Numbered from the stretch's first letter, positions 33,064-45,274 are shown. The stretch is DNA of 64,000 bases from Silene latifolia (GCF_048544455.1 NC_133538.1:4494658-4558657); one strand, 5' to 3'. The notes: generated from the letters alone by a model not told the origin. Translations and numbers: made by a program.

Positions 33064-35522
33064 ATACTCTCAGCTAATTAATTAATTCATTATAATTCGA
33101 GTAGTTAATTTTAATAATCGTTAATAATTTCCGATCCTTTTACGAGTCCTTTATGAAAGTCGGCCCTAGTGGAGTCAAAACGGATTTGGGAAAAGTCATC
33201 CAATTAGCTATTTTGAGTTATTTTGCTAAATTATCAAATTTCATTAAACTCCACTAATTTAGTAAAAATCGTTAATAACTCCGATTCGAATTGAATTCCT
33301 ATTATTTCCGTTAGCTAGTTTAGTTTATTTTATTTTCACTCATTAAATTTATTTATTATTGATTCCATTTTTATTACTGAAACTTTTACTAAAACAGATT
33401 TTATAAACTCGAGACGGTTTTAAAAACAAGCGAAATTACTTAACGATGAAGAAACGTACGTATAATAAATAGCAGGCTGGCAGGCTGCTGTCTCATTTCA
33501 CCCCCTCACGTCACTCTCTTTTCTTCTTCTTCGTTCTATTTGATCTATTAATCGACGTCGCTGCTTCGTTTCTCATCTGTTTTCAACTATTTTTATTCCA
33601 TAGCACTCCTCTCGTCGCCCTCGTCATTCCGTTGTAAGTAAAATTCAGTATAGTTATGGATTTTTACAAACCCATTTTATACTTTCAGTTTTATTTATTG
33701 TAAGAAGGTTGTAGGGGCGGAGATAGACGGTCCGGTACAAGACTTTTACGTCATGGAGGACTAGTTCGCTCGGAAAAAGGTAACGATGACAGGTTACTCG
33801 ATATTACTTATAAAATATGTTTGTTTCGAATGCTGGTTAGTCTGTTTTATAGTTGAGACGGTGTATAAGTATATATAGGGATCATTATGGATGTTAATTA
33901 GTCCGTTGTATAGTTGAGACGGTGTATACTGATATGTGAAGATGATTGAGACGGTGTATACTGCCTGTAGGGATCATTTGGGATGCTACCTAGTAAGTGG
34001 TATATTTAAGACGGTGTATGCTGACATGTATGGATTGTTTTGGGTGATAATTGGTGTGTTTTATAGTTGAGACGATGTATACTGACATGTAGGGATTGTT
34101 TTGAGATGCTATTTGGGATCTGTTTAGTTTGTGGTATATTTAAGACGGTGTATCTTGACGTGTAAGGATCGTTTTTGGATACTAGTTAGTCCGTTGTATA
34201 GTTGATACGGTTTATATTTACATGTAGAGATTGTTGGATACTAGTTACGTATTGTATAGTTGAGACGGCGTATATCTTGTGTAGGGATTGTTTTGGATGC
34301 GGGTTTTGATAAAAGAAAATGGTATATTATTTTGTGGACTTGTCTTGCTATATTTGTACTTTGTTGCAGGTGAGACGGTAAGCATTATGGGCCGTATATA
34401 TACTTTAATTATGTTGGAACAGGGACGAGATGCTAGATAGATTGGTCGGCCAATACATGGTGGTATTTTCATATTTAGGTGTGTTTAATCCCATTCTCGT
34501 ATTGCGTGGTTGTTAACACATTTTGGATTGTTTGGTTAGTCCATGCTGGATATGTACGCTGCGTACATTGGGTCTGTGTGTGTTTGTCATTCCAGTGCTA
34601 ATCAATGTCATTTGGTACGATCGTTTCAATTCGGATACTAGCTCATGTGTCGTTGACTAGGCGACCGGATTGAAGTTACTCAGCCGTGGTTATGTGTTGT
34701 AGCCCGGTTACGAGTCTCGGGGTTACGGGAAGTTACCGTAGCCGTTGAATCGGATACGTGTTGTATTCCGAGAGTATAGTGTCGGGTTACCGAAAGGCCG
34801 GAACTGTACTTAAGCTAGGACTGGTTATATCGGCTATGTGTTGTAGTCTGATGATTGCAGGGGTATGTGTTGTATCCCGAGAGCGTGATGCTATTTAGCC
34901 GTCCTACCGGGAGATCGTTGGTTATTCTTTATGGTTGATTGCATTAGTATTTTGGGACCCGTCCACTATGTCGTCTTTGGTCAGGCGTTGCTTTCTTTAC
35001 TACGATGCCGTGTTTGGTCGTAGTAAAGTGCGACACGTTTTGGTTGTGTAAGTTCCGTTATCACATGATTTATTTATCTTATTTTCTTTTCTATGTTGTA
35101 TGTTTGATAAATTGATAGATTTTGTATTGTACTTATGTTATTACATTGTAATGTGGCTGGAGGACAGCTGAGTTACTCCCCACTGACTGTGGCATTCATT
35201 TTTATGAATGACAGATGACAGGTTGGTGGTATATGCTAGGGGTTACAGGACGAGTGGCTAGCGAGCGTTGCCGAGGCAACGATATACCCTTTTGATTATC
35301 GTTCGTTATTGCATTTTTGAAATTTGGAGGATCTCGAGATCCCTTGTATATTTCAGTTTGTATTATGTATTTATTTTTTAAATTTAGTAATTAGGTCTAG
35401 TTTTCAAATGTTTTCAGTGAACTCCGCGGGCATGCATTGAAGTTTTAATAACTTACGTATTTTCCGCTGCTAATTATATGTGTATGTTTTTGTATAACCG
35501 CGGGGGTTCACATGTGGAGAAT
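32915..35522. mobile_element. 2.6-kb solo LTR inside internal B
   Basis: TGTAACACCCCG to GGGGGTTCACA, flanked by tgtgg at 32910-32914 and 35523-35527. Same position and same duplication as the copy in internal A, so the insertion predates the tandem duplication of the host element. Confidence 0.8.
32995..33066. repeat. (AT)n microsatellite, copy B
   Basis: TA repeats interrupted twice by TTTA; the homologue of 18170-18232. Confidence 0.95.
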
Positions 35523-37250
35523 ATTTATCATTTTTTATTTGACCTGTTAATTTGAGTTATTTTTTATGAGTTCTGCCCTCTTTACAGTAACAAGCTCTAC
35601 TAATTAAGCAAAACTAATACCACAGAAACAAAATACTTATGTGACCGTATAAACTTAGTGTACATCCCCCGAAATCTTAGATGCTAAACGAGGTGATAAA
35701 TGGAATGGAGTAGAAGGTTCTATGGTGTTAGAAGACACTGGAGATCTGTGTGCCTCTCTCACTCACCTAAATGAATGAAAGGATCGTCCCAAGAGGAATG
35801 GAGACATTGTAACTGTGAATTAACTCGTCTGAGAAAGGAGAAATGACTACTCTGGAGTTTGATTTGAATTGTAGTTTTGACCGGAATTTTTTGCCTCTTT
35901 TTTTTACTGGATTTTTTTTTGTCTTGTGAATCTTGCAGATCTTTGACACTAGATTAAATTGCAACTTTGGCGGGATTTTTTGTCTTTTGAATTTTTGAGA
36001 CTTTTGACATTGGATTTGATCGCAAATTTGACTGGAATTTTTGTTTACTTGTGAATTTTGAGTCTTTGACACTGGAGTTGTATCTATTTGTGATCACAAC
36101 TTCTCTTTGAATATTTGAGAGTCTTGAAACTGGATATGGATATATTTGAGCTTGCATAGGTACTTAGACTCACATCTTAAGTTCCTCCTAAGGGACTAGT
36201 GGTCACCTATAAAATAGCACGGAGTACGCGCTCCCATGTCTTATTTGGTATGTTTGGACACGGGTGTACTAAGAATATGGTTTGAATATTTTTGAGCTAA
36301 TATTTGCTAAAATGGTCGATCATATGAGATTGTGCTCATCTGGTAGTCATTTGAGATATGGAAAATTGTCGAATCTGGCAAATAGAGAGTTCTGCTCATT
36401 TGGTAGTCATATGAAAAATTGACGAGTCAAGTAGAAAGATGCAGTCTCCAAACCTAGAGGTCACCTAAAGACACGGCGATCAAGGAATTATCACACCACA
36501 GGAGATGGAAAAGGTGGTCAAGTGCACGCCCTTGTTGAGGCTGATTCTAAGAGGTCGATTGATCTACACTAAAGAGATACAGCCTAAACTATTCCAAGTC
36601 TATTCTACTAGTTAAGGGTAAAAAGTAGAAAAAGTGTCTAATAAAAATGACATATGCTCTTTGTTTATTTATGCAACTCAAAGAGGACTAGGATGGTCCT
36701 AACTAATTAGACATTTGACATGAACTACATGTTATTTGGTAATGCCAGTAATAGAGTTATAAGATTGTTTGTAAGAGTGATTTTTTTTTTGTTTTATTGG
36801 CATGTTTGTGCTTACTCTTTTTGTTTAGACTGGTTGACATGACTTACAAGGAGAAATCTGGGACAGTTGTACTCGATTTAATGGAAGAACTCGATGTGGA
36901 ATAAGACGTATACAGACTCTTACAATGGATCACAAATGAGTTAAAAAATTGGAAAATTGTCAAAGAAAAAAATATTTTTTTTTTTTACATTTTTTAAATA
37001 AATTGAAAAAATAAGACCCCTTTTTAGATTTTTTTTTTTTTTTTGAAAATAATATGCATGACGATGACTAACGCAAGTGATGGCTAATTAAGATGAATGC
37101 AACCATCTATCTAAGGGTTAATTGGACCAAATGACACCATGAAGCTTAAATGCATGTATATAATTATATATCTACCGATATTTAAATGGTGTGTGTGAGA
37201 ATTTTAGACCGACTAAGGTGAGGAATACCTATTCTATTTGCATGACCAAA

Positions 37251-37387
37251 TATTAGGTGAGGAATACCAAATTAGGGTTAAGATTCTGAGATGAGAGGTA
37301 TTATAAATACCCTCACCATAATCATGTAAGTCATTATCAATAATACATCTCTTATTATGCAATACTCTCCCTTCGATAATCTTAACA
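37251..37387 (+). mobile_element. 137-bp solo LTR, TRIM-like
   Basis: It begins TATTAGGTGAGG (degenerate TG) and ends CTTAACA, with target duplication ccaaa at 37246-37250 and 37388-37392. Internal A has the empty site with a single ccaaa (near 22418). It contains TATTATAAATACC, a good TATA box, and a CATGTAAGTCATTATCAATAA region typical of short copia-type LTRs. Confidence 0.7.
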
Positions 37388-38049
37388 CCAAATGATAGAA
37401 AATATGATGTAAACATGCAGTGGTTGAATTTTATTTACATGGGCCAGTGCTACTTTTGACATGCTAGTATATGATTACCTTAACAATCACACAAAACAAA
37501 GCATAATAACGTATTTACAATTTGACCGTATCCCACAAGTTTGCTATTTTCTCAAGTAGACTTATTGTTAATGAAGACATCTATTATATTGACAATCCTA
37601 CTTTTTGTATGTTTATTTGATAATGCTAAGTTCGTGCAAAACAATAAAACTACCACATTAACAAACAAGACTTCATAATTTGCATTAATCGTACACAAAT
37701 ATCCTAATCAAAGGTTCTACGGGCTCTATGGTTAGGTTTGTGGGTTAAAAATTGGGTACTCACGACATTAAAATACCACGAGGGCATCTCTCGCTTTTGT
37801 GCTCACCCAGTCATATGGACCAAGCGAGTTGCCAAAACACGACGTCATGAGATGGAAAATACGTGTAAGGCCTAGTCGGTCTGACCTTCTAAGTATACAT
37901 CGCACTTTACCGGGGTGAATTAAGATAGCTTAAATAGCGTAATATTGATTTACGGAGAGCCTACGCTTTTTTTTGTCTATAGTAATAAACATTATAGCAG
38001 TATTACAATTGACAAAGAAAAAAAAGACATAAGTATGTGATTCCACATA

Positions 38050-38306
38050 CTTCCTCCATTCAACTCCACTCTACGATTTCATTTTTGTGCACTATTCACG
38101 ATTGTGTATTCAATTTCGATTTTCTCTCGATACGTAAGTGGCAACATATTCATGTGGGATCTTGTTTGATTCGTTTTTACGATTACATTAAAAATATCTA
38201 ACTTTTATAATTTTTGCAAATACGTAGCTAACGATATTTAGCGCGTAAAACACGCGTTGGCAAATGTGAAAAAAGAAAGTGGTAGAGTGGAGTTGAATGG
38301 AGGAAG
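38050..38306. mobile_element. Stowaway-type MITE, 257 bp
   Basis: Terminal inverted repeats CTTCCTCCATTCAACTCCAC and their complement at the right end, with a TA duplication (38048-38049 and 38307-38308). The empty site is in internal A near 23076 (CACATATATG). It has no coding capacity; movement would need a Tc1/mariner-type transposase in trans. Confidence 0.9.
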
Positions 38307-38465
38307 TATATGATAAACTAAAGAGTGACAAACCATCTCACCTTTACCCAGCACGAGACACGAGCAAACCATCTTATCTTTGCCTAGAACTTGTAAAAAG
38401 CATAGTGCAATGCATGCATATGAGATATGAGAGAATCAACCACATGTCCACATCCATAATTTTTT

Positions 38466-38905
38466 GGGAAAATGCACGTGGTGTCTTTGAAGTTTCGAAT
38501 TTTGTCCGAAATACCCAATTTTTTGTTCCGGAAAACTTTAAAAGGCTATAGCTCGTGTCTAGGAGTTCAGAAAGTGATAATTTTTTTTCAAATCGATTAT
38601 CTTTCCGAGAACTACGATTTGAGAAAAAAAATTGTCGTATTTGGATCCCGTGGCTAGGAGTTTTTGTACGTCAATGTTTTTTTTACCGAACAAACTTTGA
38701 GTGACCATATCTCTTGGTCACGAATTCCAAACACGACAATTTTTTTTTTCAAGTCGTAGTTCTCGAAAAGATAATCAATTTGAGAAAAAAACGTCGCTTT
38801 CTGAGCACGTAAACACGAGTTATAGCCTCTTAAAGATTTCCGGATTAAAAAATTGGGTATTTCGGGCAAAACATCAAAGTTCAAGGGCACCGCGTGCATT
38901 TTCCG
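38466..38905. mobile_element. Fold-back MITE, Mutator-like, 440 bp
   Basis: It starts GGGAAAATGCACG and ends CGTGCATTTTCCG. The two halves are imperfect inverted repeats of roughly 200 bp. The 9-bp target duplication taatttttt lies at 38457-38465 and 38906-38914. The empty site is in internal A near 23224. Nine-base duplication plus long terminal inverted repeats point to the Mutator superfamily. It has no transposase. Confidence 0.82.
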
Positions 38906-39101
38906 TAATTTTTTTGTGCAATTAAAAGTAACGACCTCCCACTAATGCTAAGTTCTATATCAGATTCATAATATATACTGCATGCTTTGATTAGTTTCGT
39001 AAATTAGAAAGACCTATCTATTTAATAAATAAATAAATAAATAAGTAAACCGTCAAATATATAATCTTACAAGCAAATTTCAAGTCTTACCCTCTTAATA
39101 A

Positions 39102-39119
39102 ATCCCAGCGGATTCGCCA
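39102..39119 (-). other. Primer binding site of right Tat unit
   Basis: The minus strand reads TGGCGAATCCGCTGGGAT, identical to the site at 23417-23434, one base after the LTR3 end. Confidence 0.8.
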
Positions 39120-39120
39120 C

Positions 39121-40407
39121 TGTGAGATCCCTCAAAAAATCTCCTTTTTGAAAATATAAGTAAATAATATGGAGTCGTCAGTAGGTTTTATAAAAAAAAC
39201 ATACAAAAATAAGTTAACGGAAAAAGGCCCCTTTTGATCCCTGGTATGGGGACTGATCCGTCACTCCGGCCTAAACCAAAGATTGCGGATTCGGGGGTAA
39301 AGGTACGGTCAGGGAAGGTGTTACGCACCCGGACCGCCCATCAAACAGACGGCCTCTATTGTTTATTTGTAATATTATATATTTGACGAAATTAATAAAA
39401 GAATACGAAAAAGATACAAATTATATACAAAGAGAAATAAATCAAGGGTTAGTCAATACAATAAATAGAGAAAATAAATAAAAGACAATAAAAGAATTAG
39501 ATAAAAGGAAAGAGTAAAGAAAAACTTATTTGAATCTGGTACCCTCAGGCCTATGTGGATGTTGACTATTAATGAATATCGACTTTGTCGTTAATTATTG
39601 GCTCTTATACGCTTATATGAAATTTGGACAATTTATTTGTAGTGTTTAATTTGAAACTGGGATAAAATATTTGAGACGGTATAAAGGAGGGTAGAATATG
39701 GGACTGGATATTTCAATAAGTGACTCGGTATATTTCATGTAACTCGTCCGTGAGTTTCTCGTTTCCCTTTTTTGTCTTGACGGTCAAATCTATTTATAGT
39801 GTTTGGCTTTGGAATTTAAGGAAGTCTAGAAATAGAGGAGTTGTTTACACCGTGCATAACTATTTGGATGTAGTTAACCGTGAATCCTGATAGAAATTGT
39901 CATTGACTTTCTTAATTATGATAAATAAAGTGCAAGATCTTTATCTTATTTGTCTACCAATTCTTATCTCCTCACTATTTGTTCCCCATTCACCAAATTT
40001 CAATGCACACATTGCCACGTCAATTTCTATTGTTTTCGTTTCCGCTTCTGTTTCGAGCAATGTTTTGGCCTATCCTCCTAAATTTTTAATAAATTAGCCC
40101 AACATGTGTAATAAAAACTCCGAAACATGGCCTTTCTCACCACTTAGATTAATTTGCTACCAAGTTAACTTGTATCATTTTTTTATGTACGGCTTTAAAC
40201 CTTATTGGTTTTGTGCCAATAATTCGGCAAACTGCATATAATATGACATGGGAACTAAAGGATGGTTTATGATATTTTGAGTAATTTATGGAAAAATAAG
40301 CGTAAAGAGCCGTTAATTATAACATTGTCAATTTCCATTTAGTCATTTAATTTTAGCCTCATCATTGGGTACCCGTAAGGCTAGGTAGACATTTTGAGGT
40401 GTCTACA
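39121..40407 (-). repeat. LTR3, 1287 bp (5' LTR of the Tat array)
   Basis: Same boundaries as LTR1 (TGTAGACACC..GGATCTCACA on the minus strand). It is followed by the right-hand target duplication acggg (40408-40412). Its TATA box reads leftwards, near 39790. Confidence 0.92.
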
Positions 40408-40412
40408 ACGGG

Positions 40413-40452
40413 TTGAACTTCGGGGACGAAGTTCTTTTTAAGGAGGGAAGCC
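40413..40452 (+). other. Chromovirus 3' end: palindromic motif and polypurine tract
   Basis: GAACTTCG-GGGA-CGAAGTTC (40415-40434) is a perfect 8-bp hairpin stem. It is followed by TTTTTAAGGAGGGAAGCC, the polypurine tract next to the LTR TG. The same arrangement occurs on the minus strand at 48292-48329. This block upstream of the LTR is characteristic of chromovirus (Tekay/Del-like) elements as I know them. Confidence 0.75.
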
Positions 40453-41404
40453 TGTAATACTACGGTTTTTTATGTCTTTGGGTACTCTATCGAGTGGGGC
40501 TTACTCTGTTGAGTAAGTATGTTTGGTTTACAAAATAGTGTTCTGCTGAAGGGTATTCGATCGAGTAAGTTGGGGACTCGATCGATTAAGGGTCACTCGA
40601 TCGAGTAAGGGTCACTCGATCGAGTAAGTTACTTACTCGATCGAGTAAATTACTTTTGCGGGTTATTTTAGTCGGGTTTTGTTGGTAACGCGTGATTGAA
40701 ATATAAAGCTTCCCGTCACTTTCTTCATCATTTGTATCTTTTCTAAAAACCTTTCAAGAGAGAAAAGAAGTTACATTGTCTTCGTTCGTCGCGTTACTAT
40801 CAAATCCCAAGGGCTAACCTTGTCGGATCGTCGTGTTCTTTATGCCATTGAGACCGTCGTATTGTGGGTAAGCTTCTAGTATGCTTTTTATATCGTTTTA
40901 TTGATTTTAGTTGGAATCCTAATTGGGTAATTTGGGGATTTTGGGAAGTATATTGTTGATGATAGATTGTGATTGTATGATTGTGTGTTTATAGGAGGTG
41001 ATTTCGTTGAAGAACGATTTTGATTAGCTGATTGTGACGATCTTGGTGGTTGCTTTTCCAGGTAGAGTTTCCCTACTCAGTTATTGTATAAATGATTATA
41101 AGATGGTTGATTGGTTGATTGGCATGATGATTATATCGTAATTGGTGTTGGCATTGTTTAGAATTGATATTGTGATTGGTTTTTGGTTTATATCATATTA
41201 GATTTGGAATTGGTGATTGTTGATTGTATAGTGTGGTTGTTGTATAATTTTCTGTGGTTTGCGAGGTGCGTCATTGGCTGAGTGGAGTCACTTGCGGGAG
41301 TGGCTTCACGCCTTTGATTCGCGCTCTGTGGAACCCGCCACATAAAGGGATGTGCACATTAAGGAACATGGGTTATTCGCTCGATGGAGATGAACGGGGC
41401 TTGG
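40453..41404 (+). repeat. Chromovirus 3' LTR, left 952 bp
   Basis: It starts TGTAATACTACGG and aligns with the minus-strand LTR 46937-48291. The shared middle block contains GAGTCACTTGCGGGAGTGGC. A TATA-like GAAATATAAAGC lies near 40697. It is broken at 41404 by the copia insertion; the remainder is beyond the window. It contains a cluster of the TCGATCGA palindrome. Confidence 0.85.
40549..40650. repeat. TCGATCGA palindrome cluster 1 (chromovirus LTR, plus)
   Basis: Five exact TCGATCGA cores, mostly as ACTCGATCGAGT, spaced about 20 bp apart, with GTTACTTA or AAGGGTC-like spacers. Two decayed units (ACTCTATCGAGT, ACTCTGTTGAGT) lie just upstream. Confidence 0.9.
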
Positions 41405-42061
41405 TGTTAGGTTCATATACCTATTATTAGACATTTCTAATATTGATTTAATCAACATATTAAATTTGTCATAGTGGATCTGGTGCATGCATAACAAAAT
41501 AAAAGAATAAGGAAAGAAAAAATTTTCCTTACATTGTTGTATGGAACGAAATGGGCACAAGTAAGGTCTCATACCTTCACTTGTTCTTGAGCTATGATTA
41601 GTATTAGGATAATCCTCCAAGACTCTATATTAGGAGCCCTCCTTTTGATTGCACCCAAGATTTGATCCAAAATTACTACTAATGTTAACTAGATATTATG
41701 TAGTAATGTACCCTTAATTATCACTAATATTACTAATATTACTACACTAGTAATATATGACAAATATTAGTATTTGAGTGGTTTCTGAGGTTTTTGCATG
41801 TAAGGAAGAGATGAGCATCTAGAGAGAATAAAAATGAGAAATATAGAGAACAACAATTGTTTTTTTCTCGACATGAAAGTGTCGGCCATATTGCTCTTTA
41901 TAGAGCATTTTTTTCTTCTCCAAATATCACATGCATATGCTTTATTGGTAGTGTCGTATTATGTAGAGGCAACATCACAAGTGGTAATTGTGTAATAAGA
42001 TTTTTAGACAAAATAGAAGGCTTAGGACAAGTGTCCTATCTACTCCAAAACTGGTGCCCAT
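41405..42061 (-). repeat. Copia 3' LTR, 3' half
   Basis: 657 bp, ending CCTAACA on the minus strand. It is A/T-rich with repeated TAATATTACTA blocks near 41735 and no credible frame. Together with 58085-58692 the LTR is about 1265 bp. Confidence 0.8.
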
Positions 42062-42683
42062 TGACAGGCTAATCGTATACCTACCAAAAATAACCAACTA
42101 GTCTCTAACTAATATAGGTAGGGAAGTCGGGATCGTATCCACAGGGAGGCAAGATATTTGTTAAAGGTTCGTCTATTAGGTCACAAAATGGGGGTTTGAT
42201 TTTTGATTTCTAAATTTATAAAAGATTAAGGGAAAGAGAAATTAAACAAGAGTAATAAACGTGAGAAAATGTAATAAAGATGATCATATAGAGAAAGTAT
42301 GCCAGGATTTCGGTTCACCATGGTAGTCTATCGACTCAGCTGCAAATAGCCTAGACAATCTATTGTGAGAAGGATACAGGAAAGGTCCTTCCGGTCCACT
42401 TTCTATCCTAGAACTCCACTAATTTAACTTCCGTCCTCATTAGGGTAGTCTACTGTTCATAGCAGGTCTATTTAATCTAATTTTCCGATCCAGGAGTAAA
42501 ATTAACCAGATTAAAGGTAACTTAGAAGCGTGCACTCAACTAAGTTGATATTATAGTTAAATTGCTATGGGACAGATTCTCACAAATAAATCGTCTAGTC
42601 TATTCGCTACATCGTCACAATCCTACCAAGAATTCCCTAATCCCGACATTAAAGGAATTAGCTACTCATAATATTAATGGTGT

Positions 42684-42723
42684 CAACAATAACAATAACA
42701 ATAACAATAACAATAACAATAAC
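42684..42723. repeat. (AATAAC)n microsatellite
   Basis: About 6.5 units here against about 2.5 in the 5' LTR (57247-57263), so it expanded or contracted after insertion. Confidence 0.95.
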
Positions 42724-43073
42724 GAGTGTACTAATCAAAGGCATGATGAAATAATGATAACTAAGCATAAACTAAGTTAGGGCAGAAATAATAGAGAGAA
42801 AACAAAGACTAAAGTAAACAAAGTAAATAAGATTAAGATCAGGGAAGAAAGAATGATTACAATCAAAAGCAATCCGGCGTAAAGATCAATCCACAAGCAA
42901 AGTACGAGACTAAGAGATTAAGCAGTAGGTTTAGAAGCAAAAGTAGAAGAAGAGTATGTGAAAAAAGGATCCCTAATGACCTAATTAACGTATGCTTAAA
43001 TAGGTAAAACAAAGCTTAAACAAAATAATAGTAACACGGGTCACTAAAGCCCGCTTAGAATAGCAAACCACTC

Positions 43074-43252
43074 GATCGAGTGGATTCAGACCACTCGATC
43101 GAGATCTTCTCCAGCATTTCTTCTCGATCGAGCAGATAAAGCTCTCGATCGAGGAACTCCAGCAATCAGCATTTCGATCGAGCATGTAGAAGTACTCGAT
43201 CGACCTCTCGTGTCATTCAAACCACTCGATCGAACCATAAAGCTTCTCGATC
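43074..43252. repeat. TCGATCGA palindrome cluster 2 (Athila 3' LTR)
   Basis: Eight exact TCGATCGA cores over 180 bp, spaced 18-33 bp. The matching 5' LTR region (57608-57802) keeps five exact cores and has three decayed by C-to-T or G-to-A. Confidence 0.92.
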
Positions 43253-43540
43253 GAGTGCTTTTCTTCAGATCAGCCTCTTAAGTTGTCTTTGACCGCTTCA
43301 TTGACCACCCTTCATGCACTCTAAGGCATATTTCTTGCTCTAACATTCCCGTCTCCTCATTATGCATGCTAAATGGGACGAATAAGACACAGTTTCACCA
43401 CTTTCAGGTTCATTTCTGCAATTTAGACAAAACAAACCAAAGTAGCCAATTCGGGGCATTTTGCAATACATAACAGTACAAAAATGCATAGAAATACGTG
43501 CAATAAAAGGCTAAAAGGACTATATAAATTGCACGTATTA

Positions 43541-43556
43541 AATCTCCCCAAACCTA
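43541..43556 (-). other. Athila polypurine tract
   Basis: The minus strand reads GGTTTGGGGAGATT immediately before the 3' LTR start. Confidence 0.8.
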
Positions 43557-45270
43557 ACCTTTACTCGTCCTCGAGTAAACCTAGTTCAAACTAATGGAAT
43601 GGAAATGAAAACTCAGAGCTAGCTATAACTTGCCTACTTGAACCAATTTAATGCAAAAAAAAATCAACAGTCATAGATACAGCAGTCAATACGCAAACGA
43701 GTTATAAGATGTCCATAAATAAAGCTGACCTATCGACCTTGCAAGACCAACAAAATCGGACCCTCACGTGGTCACTCTTCTCTCATGAAGCAAAGGGTTA
43801 AATATATATGTGTAAGAGAGAAAGAGAAGCAGTCACTCACCTAAACTGTGACCTACATAACATGCATGCAACAAAAATGATAGACGACTCAAGTACTATG
43901 CATACACTCCAACCAACAATGTCCGTCATAGCCGAGGACTTACAAATAGTATAGGAAAGTGAGGTTCAGGTGAGAAAAGGCAAAACAAATTATGGAAATG
44001 TGAAGGTAAGCGCCAAGCTAGTTCCTAAATAAGACCATATAAGACCATCCGAATCTCAACTGACTATAAAATAATGCACAAGTGCCTTTCATGGCACAAA
44101 TCTCACTAACCAAATACACTATCTCCTCAAAAATATATGAATAAGAGCAAAGGAGTAGACCGTCACAAACTTTCCTTTTTTAATACGGTCCTATTTTTCA
44201 AATAGCTTAACTTTTTCATATTCTTTTCTTCCTTTTTTTTTTCTTTCTTCCTGTTTCACGTGAATTCAACTCATTTTTTTCTCCTTTTTTTTTCTTTTTT
44301 TTTCCCACATCTCATTCTCTTTTCTCCTTTTTCATGTCTTTTTTTTTTTCATTTTCTCATCCTTCCTCATTTTCCTACCAACTCCAATTAAATAAACATA
44401 CAAGCCAAACTCGCAACATGGATCAAAATACCGCAAAGGTCACCTTAAACTAGCTTGACAAGGCAGGCTTAATTATGGGTGTAACTAATGGGTCAAAAAG
44501 GCTAAATTTGGCTTAAGTGGAGCTAAATGGGTGAAAAATGAAAGAAAGGGGAATTTGCAAGCGCCTATCTGCATGTGACACCGACCATAAACTCGAATGT
44601 ATGCAATTGACAAGAAATCGAATTTCATGAATGTGCAAAAATGATAAACATGTTATGCAAGGAGTACTACTCTCAATTCCTATGTAAACTGGTCATGAAT
44701 GTTACCAGTTATAAGGCTCTAAATCTCAGAAATTGTAACTAGGTTGCCAATTTATCAAGTCAAGTCTACATGGTCAGATATATTTGAACAAAAACTCGTA
44801 GATATGCGTAAGACTAAGCTAATAACTGTCAATAAAGTGCAAGGCTCAAGTAAAAAGGACAATTTACAGTGCAATATCATCACGGAAATCGACCGTTCCG
44901 ACTCAACCTATATGCAAAATGAAACGTGATTTTTTTTTTGATTTTATTGAAATTTTCTAATTTTTTTGGATTTTTATGATTTTTCTTTTAAATAAATAAA
45001 TGCAATGCAAGCAGAAAATGGAAACGTGGATGTAAAAATAAATGCAAATGCAGACCCAAAGGATGCACTACCCTCCCCAAACCAAAACGAACAACGCCAT
45101 CGTTGTCCTCCAGCATACACCAGCAGATAAATACAGGGGAACGGGAAACTACAACCGATAAATGAATGAAAAACAATAAACAAAAGGAGACTAAAATAAG
45201 TAAAAGGCAAGAGTACACATACAAAAACACGAACTTCCCCAAACCAGCTGGCGGGGAAGTGAGTAGACCG
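43557..45270 (-). other. Athila 3' untranslated region
   Basis: About 1.7 kb without a credible frame. Strong pyrimidine tracts on the plus strand at 44170-44370 (A/G-rich in the element's sense) and T-rich runs at 44925-44990. Otherwise unremarkable. Confidence 0.65.
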
Positions 45271-45274
45271 ATAG

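Larger units (their letters stand above)
35528..39101 (-). other. Tat internal region B, non-coding
   Basis: Homologue of 20688-23416. It has no credible gene. It includes the diverged ~60-bp tandem repeats at about 35850-36140 and three small later insertions (37251-37387, 38050-38306, 38466-38905). Confidence 0.75.
15506..40407 (-). mobile_element. Tandem array of two non-autonomous Tat-lineage elements
   Basis: The structure is LTR1 (15506-16788), internal A (16789-23435), LTR2 (23436-31612, split by a LINE), internal B (31613-39120), LTR3 (39121-40407), flanked by acggg on both sides. Orientation is minus: primer binding sites lie next to the left ends of LTR2 and LTR3, and the LTR TATA boxes read leftwards. 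The primer binding site (TGGCGAATCCGCTGGGAT) is the Ogre/Retand tRNA-Arg type. Neither internal region encodes gag or pol, so the elements depended on a relative for mobility. Without its later insertions, internal B is within about 10 bp of internal A in length. Confidence 0.9.
42062..43540 (-). repeat. Athila 3' LTR, 1479 bp
   Basis: The minus strand starts TAATACGTGC (TG decayed to TA) and ends CGATTAGCCTGTCA. It differs from the 5' LTR mainly by substitutions and by an expanded (AATAAC)n tract at about 42684-42723. Confidence 0.92.

Noticed and set aside
21123..36157. Duplicate 67-codon genes at 21123-21326 and 35954-36157
   Set aside because: Both lie in the diverged tandem repeats of the two Tat internal copies; identity reflects the array duplication, with no sign of a protein family.
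16277..40097. Three related ORFs beginning MSLTFLIMINK
   Set aside because: They occur at the same place in LTR1, LTR2 and LTR3, on the strand opposite to the element, with a stop in the third copy; they are chance frames in LTR sequence.
42562..42780. Small protein with poly-Asn
   Set aside because: The Asn run is the (AATAAC)n microsatellite in the Athila LTR.
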